A stretch of DNA of 64,000 nucleotides. Source: Marinobacter sp. ATCH36. GTDB taxonomy: Bacteria; Pseudomonadota; Gammaproteobacteria; Pseudomonadales; Oleiphilaceae. The translations under genes were made by a program, and so were the position numbers. The notes beneath the pieces are model-generated. The model was not told where the DNA came from. It saw only the letters and a list, made by a program, of their open reading frames with translations, and did no database searches. Below, piece by piece: positions 43,410-51,801 of this stretch. Position 1 is the stretch's first letter; each line of letters begins with the position of its first letter. The stretch lies in the NCBI RefSeq assembly GCF_023555055.1, contig NZ_JAMJPL010000003.1, forward strand, positions 62,001 to 126,000, written 5' to 3'.

Positions 43410-44519
43410 TTACAGATCGCGGCCGGGGTACTGGGCCTGCTTCTGTTCTTCGGCCAGACGCAGGCGGGCGGCCAGTTCCTCCGGCTCGTTGGTAGGGACC
43501 TTCCAACCCTGCAGATTGTCTTCAATCAGTTGGGTCAGAGCGCTGATGTGCCCCGGTGTTGCATTGAGCGCGGGAATGTAGCTGAAGCCTTCGCCTCCTG
43601 CCTCCATAAAGTACTCCCGGTTCTCTTCATCGATTTCCTCAACGGTTTCAAGGCAATCCGAGGAAAAGCCGGGGCAGAATACATCTATGGACTTCACACC
43701 TTTCCCGGGCAGAGATTTCAGGGTCTCATCTGTGTATGGCTGCAACCATTCCTCGCGGCCGAAGCGTGACTGGAAAGTGGTCATATAGTCTTCTTTCGAC
43801 AGCCCAAGCCGTTCTGCCAGCAGCCGCGAAGTCTTGTGGCATTCACAGTGATAGGGGTCGCCTTTCTTCAGGTACTTCAGCGGAACGCCGTGGTAGGACA
43901 GAATCAGCTTTTCGTTGCGCCCATGCTCATCCCAGTGCGCCTGAATGTGGTTAGCCATGGCCTCAATGTAGGGCGGATAGTCCGGGTAATGGGAAACAAA
44001 CCGAAGATCCGGTATCCAGCGCCGGCGGGTGAAGTCATGGGCGATGGCATCAAACGTGGAGGCGGAGGTTGACGCTGAGTACTGGGGGTACAGTGGTAGT
44101 ACCAGCAACTGGCGAACTCCCTGAGCCTGCATTTCGTCCAGAACCTTCGAAACGCTCGGGTTACCGTAGCGCATGGCGAAACCGACCACGATGTTGTTGC
44201 CATACTTTCCCTGTAATTCCTTACGAATACCCTCTGCCTGTTTGGCCGTATGGGTCAGTAGGGGAGAGCCCTCCGGTTGCCAGACACTGGCATAGGCTTT
44301 CGCGGAACGGCTGGGCCGGATTCGCAGGATGATGCCGTGCAGGATCAGCCACCAGACCGGGCGCGGTACTTCCACCACCCGGGGGTCCCAGAGGAATTCC
44401 CCGAGATAGCGGCGCAAGGCTGATGACGTTGGGGCATCCGGGGTTCCCAGATTGGTAACCAGTACCCCGGTCTTTTCCGGATGGTCATGGCGAAAGTTGG
44501 CGGTACCCTTGTACTGCAT
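43410..44519 (-). CDS. hemH: Ferrochelatase
   Basis: 369 aa. Inserts Fe(II) into protoporphyrin IX to make heme. Signatures: VLVTNLGTPDAPT at the N-terminus and LSYHGVPLKY with the catalytic His; CPGFSSDCLETVEEI also matches. Downstream of the DUF442 gene by 44 bp on the same strand, possibly co-transcribed. Confidence 0.96.
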   Translation of the reverse strand: MQYKGTANFRHDHPEKTGVLVTNLGTPDAPTSSALRRYLGEFLWDPRVVEVPRPVWWLILHGIILRIRPSRSAKAYASVWQPEGSPLLTHTAKQAEGIRKELQGKYGNNIVVGFAMRYGNPSVSKVLDEMQAQGVRQLLVLPLYPQYSASTSASTFDAIAHDFTRRRWIPDLRFVSHYPDYPPYIEAMANHIQAHWDEHGRNEKLILSYHGVPLKYLKKGDPYHCECHKTSRLLAERLGLSKEDYMTTFQSRFGREEWLQPYTDETLKSLPGKGVKSIDVFCPGFSSDCLETVEEIDEENREYFMEAGGEGFSYIPALNATPGHISALTQLIEDNLQGWKVPTNEPEELAARLRLAEEQKQAQYPGRDL

Positions 44520-44563
44520 GGTGCTGGATCCTGGTAGCGGTTGATGTCAGAGCGGAAGGTGAC

Positions 44564-44995
44564 TCAGGACTGTTTTGTTGCCTGCTGCGCCAGTCTCGGT
44601 GCCAGGCCGCCGATGTCATAACCGGCGTTGCGAGCTTTACTGACAATATCCTGTGCCGAGCTCGAGCGGGCGGAACTCAATGCCCAGAGAACTGTGCAAC
44701 GTGTTCCCGAGCGACAGAAAGCCAATACGGGCTTTTCGGCATTGCGGATCATCGAATCAAAGCGGTCCACATCGTCATCGAGGATGTTGCCGGACTCCAC
44801 TGGAAGATAAACCCATTCCATACCATTTTCGCGAGCGGCCGCTTCAATATCGGCCATGGCGGGCTGCCCCGCTTCTTCACCATCCGGGCGGTTGGCCACA
44901 AGAGTTTTGAAGCCCAGTTTTGCTGCTTCCGCTATGTCATTCACAGCCAACTGCGGAGCCACCGAAATCGTCTCGTCGATACGCCTGATATCCAT
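44564..44995 (-). CDS. DUF442/TIGR01244 family phosphatase-like protein
   Basis: 143 aa. Dual-specificity-phosphatase fold of the Blh/DUF442 kind, with the loop FCRSGTRC carrying the reactive Cys. Members are encoded next to YeeE/YedE transporters and persulfide dioxygenases and take part in sulfide/persulfide metabolism; the reaction here is not known. Follows the transporter halves by 96 bp. Residues DIAEAAKLGFKTLVANRPDGEE are the family opening. Confidence 0.87.
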   Translation of the reverse strand: MDIRRIDETISVAPQLAVNDIAEAAKLGFKTLVANRPDGEEAGQPAMADIEAAARENGMEWVYLPVESGNILDDDVDRFDSMIRNAEKPVLAFCRSGTRCTVLWALSSARSSSAQDIVSKARNAGYDIGGLAPRLAQQATKQS

Positions 44996-45091
44996 ACAAG
45001 ATCCTCGTTTCAGTCATGAAAAGACAGTGCATAATGCCATAATGGGCCGTCAGTGTCCGAGTGGTGTGAAGGCCCGCAATTAGCATTTTCT

Positions 45092-45517
45092 TCAATGGGC
45101 AACCCTGTTTTTCTCTATCATCTCGAATAGCCCCATACCTGCGATCATTGCTGCTATAAATACCAGGGCACCGGTCTCCCCTGCGCCCAGTGCCACCAGT
45201 CCCGGCCCGGGACAGAAACCAGCGAGCCCCCAGCCCGCGCCGAACATCACGCTGCCGATCACCAGCCGTTTGTCGAGGCGATCTGTAGCGGGCAGGCGCA
45301 TATCGAAACCGAGGAGGGAAACGGTCCGTTTCCTGGCGATCGTAAAAGCGAACAGGCCTACAAGGATGGCGCCTCCCATGACAAAGGCAAGCGAAGGATC
45401 CCATTGCCCGGCAATGTCGAGGAAGCCGAGCACTTTCTCGGGATTAGCCATGCCACTGACCAGCAAGCCGAAACCAAACAGCAGACCGGCGCCAAAAGAA
45501 GCAAGATTGAATTTCAT
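45092..45517 (-). CDS. YeeE/YedE-type transporter half (DUF6691)
   Basis: 141 aa with about four membrane helices. Contains the paired motifs GLLVSGMANPEKVLGFLD and GWGLAGFCPGPGLVALG; the Cys in GFCPGP is the family's sulfur-relay Cys. Works with the next-upstream half as a PmpA/PmpB-like channel for thiosulfate or related sulfur compounds (family inference). 3-bp gap from its partner. Confidence 0.9.
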   Translation of the reverse strand: MKFNLASFGAGLLFGFGLLVSGMANPEKVLGFLDIAGQWDPSLAFVMGGAILVGLFAFTIARKRTVSLLGFDMRLPATDRLDKRLVIGSVMFGAGWGLAGFCPGPGLVALGAGETGALVFIAAMIAGMGLFEMIEKNRVAH

Positions 45518-45520
45518 GGA

Positions 45521-45961
45521 TCAGGCTCCCGTTATCAGATGGCGGACTGCATAGACTGTTATAAAGCCGGCGGTCATGAAGGTCAGAGTGGCAGTCAGCG
45601 AGCGTAAAGACAGCCGTGACAGGCCACAAACTCCGTGACCACTGGTACAGCCGGAGCCGTAGCGTGTGCCGATGCCTACCAAGAGTCCCGATATCACCAG
45701 TACCGGGTAGCTGGCGTTGATCTCTATGGCGGGCAAATCTGCTGTCATCATCCAGATCAGCGGCGCGGCAATCATGCCTGCCAGGAAAGCAACACGCCAG
45801 AGCACGTCACGTTTCCGGGGAGCTAATAAGCCCCCAACAATCCCACTGATACCGGCAATGCGCCCATTCAGCAATACAAACGCCGCAGCCGACAGCCCAA
45901 TAATGATTCCGCCTGCCAGTGCCGACCATGGGGTAAAATTCTCCCATGCAATTTCAATCAT
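45521..45961 (-). CDS. YeeE/YedE-type transporter half
   Basis: 146 aa with about four membrane helices, from the ATG at 45,961 (MIEIAWENFTPWSALAGG). The sulfur-family motif GSGCTSGHGVCGLSRLS carries two Cys. Partner of the DUF6691 half. An upstream in-frame ATG at 46,000 gives a non-family N-terminus. No BigR-type regulator or persulfide dioxygenase is next to it. Confidence 0.9.
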   Translation of the reverse strand: MIEIAWENFTPWSALAGGIIIGLSAAAFVLLNGRIAGISGIVGGLLAPRKRDVLWRVAFLAGMIAAPLIWMMTADLPAIEINASYPVLVISGLLVGIGTRYGSGCTSGHGVCGLSRLSLRSLTATLTFMTAGFITVYAVRHLITGA

Positions 45962-46000
45962 GTGGTGTATCCTCCCGGTCATCCCGAATGATATATGCAA

Positions 46001-46376
46001 TTATGTAATAACTATATATCTAAATGGTAGTAGGGAAAACCCCGACGGATGGCAGGCATAAAAAAGCCCGGCGCTGATGGCCGGGCAGAGGCGTGCGAGT
46101 AGTATCCATGAAAGACTTCCAGACAAACCGGCATCAGCAGGGATACCGGTACTGTGAAGTATTGACCATATTTTGAACACTTCAAGCCAGCGAACGATTC
46201 GTTTGATCACATTTTTTCATATTGAATGTGTGCTTATACTTAAGCCTGTCATGACGGGGGTTTCAGAGCAGTCCGGAGACAGCGACTTTGGAAGATTTTT
46301 GGTTGCTGACTGAAATTCGGGGCCTGCTGTAATACAATCAGGGGCATCGAATAGTTCATGTCTCCCGAGGTTTTGC
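46001..46376. other. Gap of ~376 bp: leader region and phasin promoter
   Basis: No convincing gene. It holds a minus-strand terminator (46,060-46,086), AT-rich DNA at 46,195-46,245, and a -10-like TATACT at 46,235-46,240 that could serve the phasin gene with a weak -35. A 69-codon minus-strand frame runs through the terminator and is judged spurious. Confidence 0.5.
46060..46086 (-). terminator. Orphan intrinsic terminator (minus strand)
   Basis: Stem GCCCGGC (46,066-46,072) with GCCGGGC (46,080-46,086), loop of seven; on the minus strand it is followed by six T (46,065-46,060). No gene precedes it on this strand; the YeeE gene starts 99 bp downstream. It may end a short RNA or act as an attenuator. 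Confidence 0.75.
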
Positions 46377-46796
46377 ATGTCTGACGAAAACGAGAACAAG
46401 CCGGAAAACGACGAACAGCTGGCGGGTAGAATCAAGGGATCTGCAAGGCAGATCTGGCTTGCCGGGCTGGGTGCCTATACCAAGGCAGAAGAGGATGCTG
46501 GCCGGTTCTTTGAGCGCCTGGTGCAGGAGGGTGAGCAGCTCGAGGGAAAGACCCGTGGCGTGGTAGAGAAACACGTTCGCTCGGTGGAGGATCGTGTGGG
46601 CGGGGTGCGAGACAAGGCGACAGGTACCTGGGACAAGCTTGAGCATCTGTTTGACGAGCGGGTATCCGGCGCATTGCGGCGTCTGGGCATCCACCGGCGC
46701 GAGGAAATTGAAGCCATGGAACGCCGGATACAGGCGCTTGAAGCTGAACTGAAACGGTTACGGGAAGAAACTGAAGACCGCTCCGAGGAGGAATGA
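46377..46796 (+). CDS. Phasin family protein (PhaI/PhaF-like)
   Basis: 139 aa. Phasin_2/PhaF-I pattern ARQIWLAGLGAYTKAEEDAGRFFERLV at residues ~22-48, then an amphipathic helical region and a C-terminal heptad-rich coiled coil (EAMERRIQALEAELKRLREE). Coats polyhydroxyalkanoate granules in relatives. No PhaF-type basic AAKP tail. GAGG ribosome site 8 nt upstream. PHA synthase is not in the window. Confidence 0.85.
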   Translation: MSDENENKPENDEQLAGRIKGSARQIWLAGLGAYTKAEEDAGRFFERLVQEGEQLEGKTRGVVEKHVRSVEDRVGGVRDKATGTWDKLEHLFDERVSGALRRLGIHRREEIEAMERRIQALEAELKRLREETEDRSEEE

Positions 46797-46819
46797 TCTT
46801 TCAGCAGCTTTTCTGAAGA

Positions 46820-47449
46820 TCAGAGATATTCCCGGCTCATCAAATAGATCTGCTCTTTTTCTTCCGCTCCCAGATAGGGTAGCAGCAGATACATCATCTG
46901 GTAGACTCCACGCCCGGGATCCATGGACTCCCGGTCTTCCAGGTGTGACAAGCTGTCGAAACTGCTCCAGTAACAGGCCGTCAGGGTCAGCTGGTCGCAC
47001 AGGGCTTCCAGCTCTCCATCCGTGATGTCCATGATGCCCTGGCGTCGAAAACTCTCACAAATCGTTCTGAAGCCGCTGGTTTTTTTCTTGAGTATGCGGC
47101 GGAAACGAGCCTGCAACTGATCGTAACGCGACAGCACATTCACCAGATCCTGGTACAGGAACCGGTAGCGGGCGACCGTTTCGAACAGCAGGTGCAGAAA
47201 GAAGCTCTGCTGGTCCAGGGTGATATCTGCATCTTCAGGCACCGCCAGCAGATCGTGCATCTCATGTTCGTAACTGGTGAATAACTCGCCGACAATGTCG
47301 CCCTTGCTTTTGAAATGGTAATAGAGATTGCCGGGCGAGATATCCAGTTCGTCAGAAATCAGCAGGGTAGTGACATTGGGCTCGCCGACGCTGTTAAACA
47401 GCATCAGGCTGGCCTCCAGAATGCGGTCGCGGGTTTTAACTTTCTTCAT
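46820..47449 (-). CDS. TetR/AcrR family regulator, PhaD-like
   Basis: 209 aa from the ATG at 47,449 (MKKVKTRDRILEASL). The N-terminal helix-turn-helix covers ~5-50 (TTLLISDELDISPGNLYYHF, a TetR recognition helix). The rest is a helical ligand domain resembling PhaD, the acyl-CoA-sensing activator of PHA genes. Convergent with the phasin gene, which supports, but does not prove, a PHA role. Starts 17 bp after xthA; an earlier start would overlap it. Confidence 0.83.
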   Translation of the reverse strand: MKKVKTRDRILEASLMLFNSVGEPNVTTLLISDELDISPGNLYYHFKSKGDIVGELFTSYEHEMHDLLAVPEDADITLDQQSFFLHLLFETVARYRFLYQDLVNVLSRYDQLQARFRRILKKKTSGFRTICESFRRQGIMDITDGELEALCDQLTLTACYWSSFDSLSHLEDRESMDPGRGVYQMMYLLLPYLGAEEKEQIYLMSREYL

Positions 47450-47466
47450 GGCGCGGGCCGGCAGGG

Positions 47467-48279
47467 TCAGATGTCGAAGCTGGCCCACACCGGACAATGG
47501 TCCGAGGGCCGCTCCATGGCACGAATGTCATAGCTCACCCCAGCCTTCTTCGCCTTGGGCAGAAGGCTGTCACTGGCCATGATCAGGTCGATCCTCAGGC
47601 CTCTGCGAGGGTCCCGCTCAAACCCTTTGCTGCGATAATCAAACCAGCTGAAGGTGTCTGATTCCTCCGGATGCAGATGGCGGAACACATCCGTAAAGCC
47701 GCGGTTCTGCACCTGGCCAAGCCACTCCCGCTCTTCCGGAAGGAAACTGCACTTACCCGTGCGCAGCCAACGCTTGGCATTGTCGGCGCCGATGCCAATA
47801 TCCAGGTCGGTGGGGGAGATATTCATGTCGCCCATCACCACGATCTCGCTGCCTTTCGACTTGAGTTCGTCCAGATAGCGCATCAGGTCAGCGTAGAACT
47901 TCTCTTTGGCAGGAAATTTCACCGGGTGATCGCGACTTTCGCCCTGCGGGAAATAACCATTGATGACCGTCAGTTTCTGCCCGTTCACCACAAAGTGGCC
48001 GGTGATGAGCCGGCGCTGGGAATCCTCACCATCCCAGGGGTAGCCCTTCTGGATGCTCTCGGGTTCCTGGCGGGAGAGCAGAGCAACACCGTAATGGGTT
48101 TTCTGGCCATGAAAGAAAACGTGGTAGCCAAGCGCCCTGATGGCCTCTACCGGAAACTCTTCGTCGGTTACCTTGGTTTCCTGCAGGCCGATAAAGTCCG
48201 GATTAAGTTCATTAATAACAGCCTCAAGCTGGTGCAGCCTGGTACGAATACTGTTGACGTTGAACGAGACAAACATCAT
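47467..48279 (-). CDS. xthA: Exodeoxyribonuclease III
   Basis: 270 aa EEP-fold AP endonuclease/3'-5' exonuclease for base-excision repair. Catalytic motifs: FIGLQETKV (Glu), NGYFPQGE, VMGDMNISPTDLD, and the C-terminal PSDHCPVWASF (Asp-His). The start MMFVSFNVNSIR is typical. Upstream gene of the tetR pair. Confidence 0.96.
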   Translation of the reverse strand: MMFVSFNVNSIRTRLHQLEAVINELNPDFIGLQETKVTDEEFPVEAIRALGYHVFFHGQKTHYGVALLSRQEPESIQKGYPWDGEDSQRRLITGHFVVNGQKLTVINGYFPQGESRDHPVKFPAKEKFYADLMRYLDELKSKGSEIVVMGDMNISPTDLDIGIGADNAKRWLRTGKCSFLPEEREWLGQVQNRGFTDVFRHLHPEESDTFSWFDYRSKGFERDPRRGLRIDLIMASDSLLPKAKKAGVSYDIRAMERPSDHCPVWASFDI

Positions 48280-48367
48280 CGGCGGAAACTCTCTGTTGTG
48301 GCTGTGTCGGAAAACCAGAAGTCTACCATAACAGGCCGGCGTGTCTGCGTTGGCTGTAAGGACGGAT

Positions 48368-49102
48368 TCAGCGGGTCAGTTCACATTCCGGGGTGGATTC
48401 CACGGTATAGCGGATATGGGCGGTGTAGTTGGAGTCCTTGTCTTTGCGGATATTGGTCAGGCCGACGTAATCCGTCAGCAAGCCATCGTCGTTGTAGCCC
48501 AGCAGGATAGGGTCCACGAGAAACCCAAGCACGATACCGGAGGGCTTTATTCGCACGGTATGCGCGGCGTTAATCCGGTTGTCATTCGCGGGCTCGAGGA
48601 CAAAGCCGTAGGCCTTGCCGCGTGTGGGCGCCAGAAAATCAAATTCCACACTTTCACCGGACGTCACAGCCGACCAGTTCTGCCGAACCAGGTGATCAAA
48701 ACCGGCGTCCGCGACCAGAGAGTCGGTAACATTTACCGAGAACCGCTCCGTGTCGCCTTCAGGTGTCTGCCATTCGATCCGGAGTTCGTTATCGTCCCGA
48801 TTCGTGATTGCCATGGTCTCATTGAAATCCGGTTGTCGGAATTCAACGGTCGGGCGCAACACCGATCCTTCATAGGAAAGTTCCTTTGTGGCGAATTCAT
48901 TGCCTCCGTTACGGACGTAAGTGACCGTTTGAGCATCGGGTCGGAACAGACCGTCTGTACACTCGCCCTCCACAATGTGCCGCTCCTCGTAGATCGTCGA
49001 TTCTCCACCTACCTCAGCTGCCTCGCCGGTGAAGCGCACTTCTGCAGCCATGGTTGTAAGCAGAGGCAAGGAGCAGGCGATAAACACGAATGTTCGTTTC
49101 AT
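48368..49102 (-). CDS. Hypothetical exported protein, last gene of the lipid operon
   Basis: 244 aa. Sec signal peptide at ~1-19 (MKRTFVFIACSLPLLTTMA, cut before AEVRF). The mature part is beta-rich and acidic with one Cys near each end (GECTDGLF, PECELTR) that could form a disulfide. Not assigned to a named family with confidence. Its ATG overlaps the DUF2878 stop (ATGA), tying it to the fatty-acid operon and suggesting a periplasmic role in membrane-lipid modification (inference). Confidence 0.8.
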   Translation of the reverse strand: MKRTFVFIACSLPLLTTMAAEVRFTGEAAEVGGESTIYEERHIVEGECTDGLFRPDAQTVTYVRNGGNEFATKELSYEGSVLRPTVEFRQPDFNETMAITNRDDNELRIEWQTPEGDTERFSVNVTDSLVADAGFDHLVRQNWSAVTSGESVEFDFLAPTRGKAYGFVLEPANDNRINAAHTVRIKPSGIVLGFLVDPILLGYNDDGLLTDYVGLTNIRKDKDSNYTAHIRYTVESTPECELTR

Positions 49103-49620
49103 TGAACCAGCTCCGGATAGAGGGATTTGCGCAGGTAAAGCAGGGTGGGAAATACCACCAGCCAGCCGAGAGCCAACGCTATCAGTGACACTGTAGGGTC
49201 CGGTAACTCAACGGCTCCCAGTTTGCTTGCTGACCAGTAGGCAAAGGGACCGGCGATTGGCGCACACACGAATGGTAGCCAGGCCCTGCTGCTGATCCAG
49301 GACAACGAATGGGAGAGGGTGGTCATGAAAATCGCCCAGATACCCACCAGCCAGACAGGTGTCAGCTCAACGCTGCCGGTGCCGTCATCGAGGATGCCAG
49401 TCTGGAACCAGATGCCATCCAGCACGCCGCCAAGAACCACACCGGCACCGATAAACTGCATTTCGGCAGAACGGTGCTGGCTGATGAAGGCTAGGTGAAA
49501 TATGACCAGCAGTAACACCAGGCCTGCTGCCGGAAGGCCCGGATAGAGAACACATGCTAACCATCCCGCCTGGAACAGTACGAAGTTGATGGTTTTGCGG
49601 ACAGTGTCAGACTTGATCAT
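49099..49620 (-). CDS. DUF2878 family membrane protein
   Basis: 173 aa with about five to six membrane helices. The opening NFVLFQAGWLACVL matches DUF2878, a family found next to cyclopropane-synthase-like genes. Function unknown. ATGA overlaps on both sides (cfa upstream, exported protein downstream). Confidence 0.87.
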   Translation of the reverse strand: MIKSDTVRKTINFVLFQAGWLACVLYPGLPAAGLVLLLVIFHLAFISQHRSAEMQFIGAGVVLGGVLDGIWFQTGILDDGTGSVELTPVWLVGIWAIFMTTLSHSLSWISSRAWLPFVCAPIAGPFAYWSASKLGAVELPDPTVSLIALALGWLVVFPTLLYLRKSLYPELVQ

Positions 49621-50888
49621 AGGCTGAGAATGTTCGCACGTTTGTTGCCGGGCTTGGCAAATACAATCTGGGAAACGCCAATGGCACGCTCACTGAACCC
49701 CGCTTCACAGTAGGCAAAATAGAAGTGCCAGAGGCGACGAAAGGCTTCGTCATATCCCATGCTTTCGAGCTTCGGATGACTTTCCATGAATCGCTGACAC
49801 CAGTCCCTCAACGTTCGGGCGTAGTGGAAGCCGATGTCTTCAGAGTGAGTCATCACGAGATCTGACCCGGTTCGCACTGATCCGAGAATAGCCCCGAACG
49901 ACGGAATGAAACTGCCCGGGAATATGAACCTCTGGATAAAGTCCACGTTTTTCAGCGCTCTGCTATATCGTTGCTCCGGCATATTGATGGCCTGAATCAG
50001 CGCAAGCCCGTTGGGCTTCAATAACCGGCTGATCTGGGAAAAATAGCTGTCCAGGAACTGCGGACCCACGGCTTCGATCATCTCGATCGACACCAGCTTG
50101 TCGAACTGACCCTCCAGGTCCCTGTAATCATCAAACAGCAGAGTGATTCTGTCTTCCAGGCCCTCGGCTTCCACCTTTGCTTTTGCCAGCTCCAGCTGCT
50201 CGGACGATATGGTTGTGGTCGTTACATGACAGCCAAAATGTTTGGCGGCATGGACCGCAAAGCCACCCCAGCCGGTACCAATCTCCATTACTCGGTCACC
50301 TGGCTGCAGGTCCAGCTTGCGGCAAATGGTATCGAGTTTGTGTATGGCAGCCTCTTCAAGGGTTGCTTCCGGGCGGGGATAGATCGCCGACGAGTACATC
50401 ATCGTAGGGTCGAGGAAGGTCTCAAAAAGCTCGTTGCCCAGGTCGTAATGGGCGCTGATGTTTTTACGGGATCCTTCTTTGGTGTTCCGGTTCAGCCAGT
50501 GGAGGCTTTTCAAAGCCGGCTTGGTAATCCAGCTGAACCTGTCTTCGAATTCATTCATCCGGTCTACGTTGCGAGTAAAAAAACGCAACAGGGCGACCAG
50601 GTCTGGTGTTGACCAGTCGCCGGCCACGTAAGACTCTGCCGCACCGATGCTGCCGCCGGTCAACAGATCCTTCCAGGTACTGCTGTCGTGGATAACCAGT
50701 TCTGCAGGCGCAAAGCGGGCGTTACCATCACCGAAAGCCAGAGTTGGCTGGCCGGATTCGCGGATCGTCAGGGCACCGTCTTTCAGCAATGATAATTGCC
50801 TGCAAACCAGATTTTTTGCAACCCGGCTACTCAGCGGGATCTGCCTGCCGGTGCCATTGGATTCGAGTGAGGTGTTCAGGTTCTCCAT
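49617..50888 (-). CDS. cfa: Cyclopropane-fatty-acid-synthase-type SAM methyltransferase
   Basis: 423 aa. SAM motif VMEIGTGWGGFAVHAAKHFG near 190-210, then SISAHYDLGNELFETFLDP-type substrate block and YSSAIYPRP, and the C-terminal FAYCEAGFSERAIGV. It methylates unsaturated acyl chains of membrane phospholipids; product could be cyclopropane or a methyl-branched alkene (UfaM-like), which sequence reading alone cannot settle. Overlaps DUF1365 by 13 bp and DUF2878 by 4 bp. Confidence 0.92.
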   Translation of the reverse strand: MENLNTSLESNGTGRQIPLSSRVAKNLVCRQLSLLKDGALTIRESGQPTLAFGDGNARFAPAELVIHDSSTWKDLLTGGSIGAAESYVAGDWSTPDLVALLRFFTRNVDRMNEFEDRFSWITKPALKSLHWLNRNTKEGSRKNISAHYDLGNELFETFLDPTMMYSSAIYPRPEATLEEAAIHKLDTICRKLDLQPGDRVMEIGTGWGGFAVHAAKHFGCHVTTTTISSEQLELAKAKVEAEGLEDRITLLFDDYRDLEGQFDKLVSIEMIEAVGPQFLDSYFSQISRLLKPNGLALIQAINMPEQRYSRALKNVDFIQRFIFPGSFIPSFGAILGSVRTGSDLVMTHSEDIGFHYARTLRDWCQRFMESHPKLESMGYDEAFRRLWHFYFAYCEAGFSERAIGVSQIVFAKPGNKRANILSL

Positions 50889-51799
50889 GAGCTTACCTTT
50901 CCGCTTGTCTTTGTCCGGTCGTTGGCCTCGGTAACATCAAGGCCGGAATCGTCGCTTCCGAGCCTGTGGGCCGGGTCACTTTCCGGAAGCTTGTCCGGGT
51001 GGGTAAAAAAGGGCACGCCCTTGAGCTTCAGCTTTAATGCATGCCAGTAAATTCCACCCACAACTTTCAGAGCCTCGACCGGGAACTGTCTGAGACTTCT
51101 GTGAAGTTCTTTACGATCGAGGGGGGTTCGACGGACCACTAAAGTGGCATCAAAATGTTTGCTATTGCCCTGAAGCACATTCATGTGAATGCGTACCTCG
51201 GGCCCTCTGAAGCTGAAGGTCCACTGGTAGTGCTGATCCATCGCGTTGAATGGTGAGACATGAAACCGCTTGCCGAAGCCGAACCTTTCGGTGCGCCAGC
51301 CCGCACTGGTGGGCTCCGCTCCGGTGGTTTCCAGGCAGTACACATGGCGATCTTTCCAGGGAGTGTTGGTAATCTGGGCCAGAATAACCCTCGGCACAGC
51401 GCCTTTGTCGGGCTCGTCACCGGCGTTGTAGCAGAAGTAGAAACTGACCGGGTTAAACACGTAGCCAAAATACCGGGGGTGAGTAATCAACTCTACCGCT
51501 CCGTCCGGTTCCCAGCCTGTCGCTGTCCGTACCTGGCCAGTCACGGCCTGGAGCAAATCCTCCGTCTCTGGCTGGAAATAGTCCCGGCGCCTGAGCGAGA
51601 GCCAGTTAAACCTTTCCAGTGAGAACAGACGGCTTATACGGGTGACCGAATGCCATTCCCGCAGGTCCAGCGCGAGCATACCGGTGCCGTAGCTGAACTC
51701 ATGGCGAACAGGCGCCATGCGACGGTGGCGGATGGTGCCTTCCAGCCATTGGCTGTGAAGGGGCTGGCTGATAGTCCGGTGCTGTACAGCGGAATTCAT
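50876..51799 (-). CDS. DUF1365 family protein
   Basis: 307 aa from the ATG at 51,799 (MNSAVQHRT). DUF1365 signatures: GTIRHRRMAPVRHEFSYG, HPRYFGYVFNPVSFYFCY and FHVSPFNAMDQHY. Always found with an FAD oxidoreductase and a Cfa-type enzyme; its reaction is undefined. In Rhodobacter similar genes belong to the singlet-oxygen stress regulon (recalled). Two bp after the flavoprotein gene. Confidence 0.92.
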   Translation of the reverse strand: MNSAVQHRTISQPLHSQWLEGTIRHRRMAPVRHEFSYGTGMLALDLREWHSVTRISRLFSLERFNWLSLRRRDYFQPETEDLLQAVTGQVRTATGWEPDGAVELITHPRYFGYVFNPVSFYFCYNAGDEPDKGAVPRVILAQITNTPWKDRHVYCLETTGAEPTSAGWRTERFGFGKRFHVSPFNAMDQHYQWTFSFRGPEVRIHMNVLQGNSKHFDATLVVRRTPLDRKELHRSLRQFPVEALKVVGGIYWHALKLKLKGVPFFTHPDKLPESDPAHRLGSDDSGLDVTEANDRTKTSGKVSSWRT

Positions 51800-51801
51800 T
51801 G

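Noticed and set aside
46001..46210. 69-codon minus-strand ORF
   Set aside because: It reads through the terminator hairpin, lacks a ribosome site and has no recognisable features.
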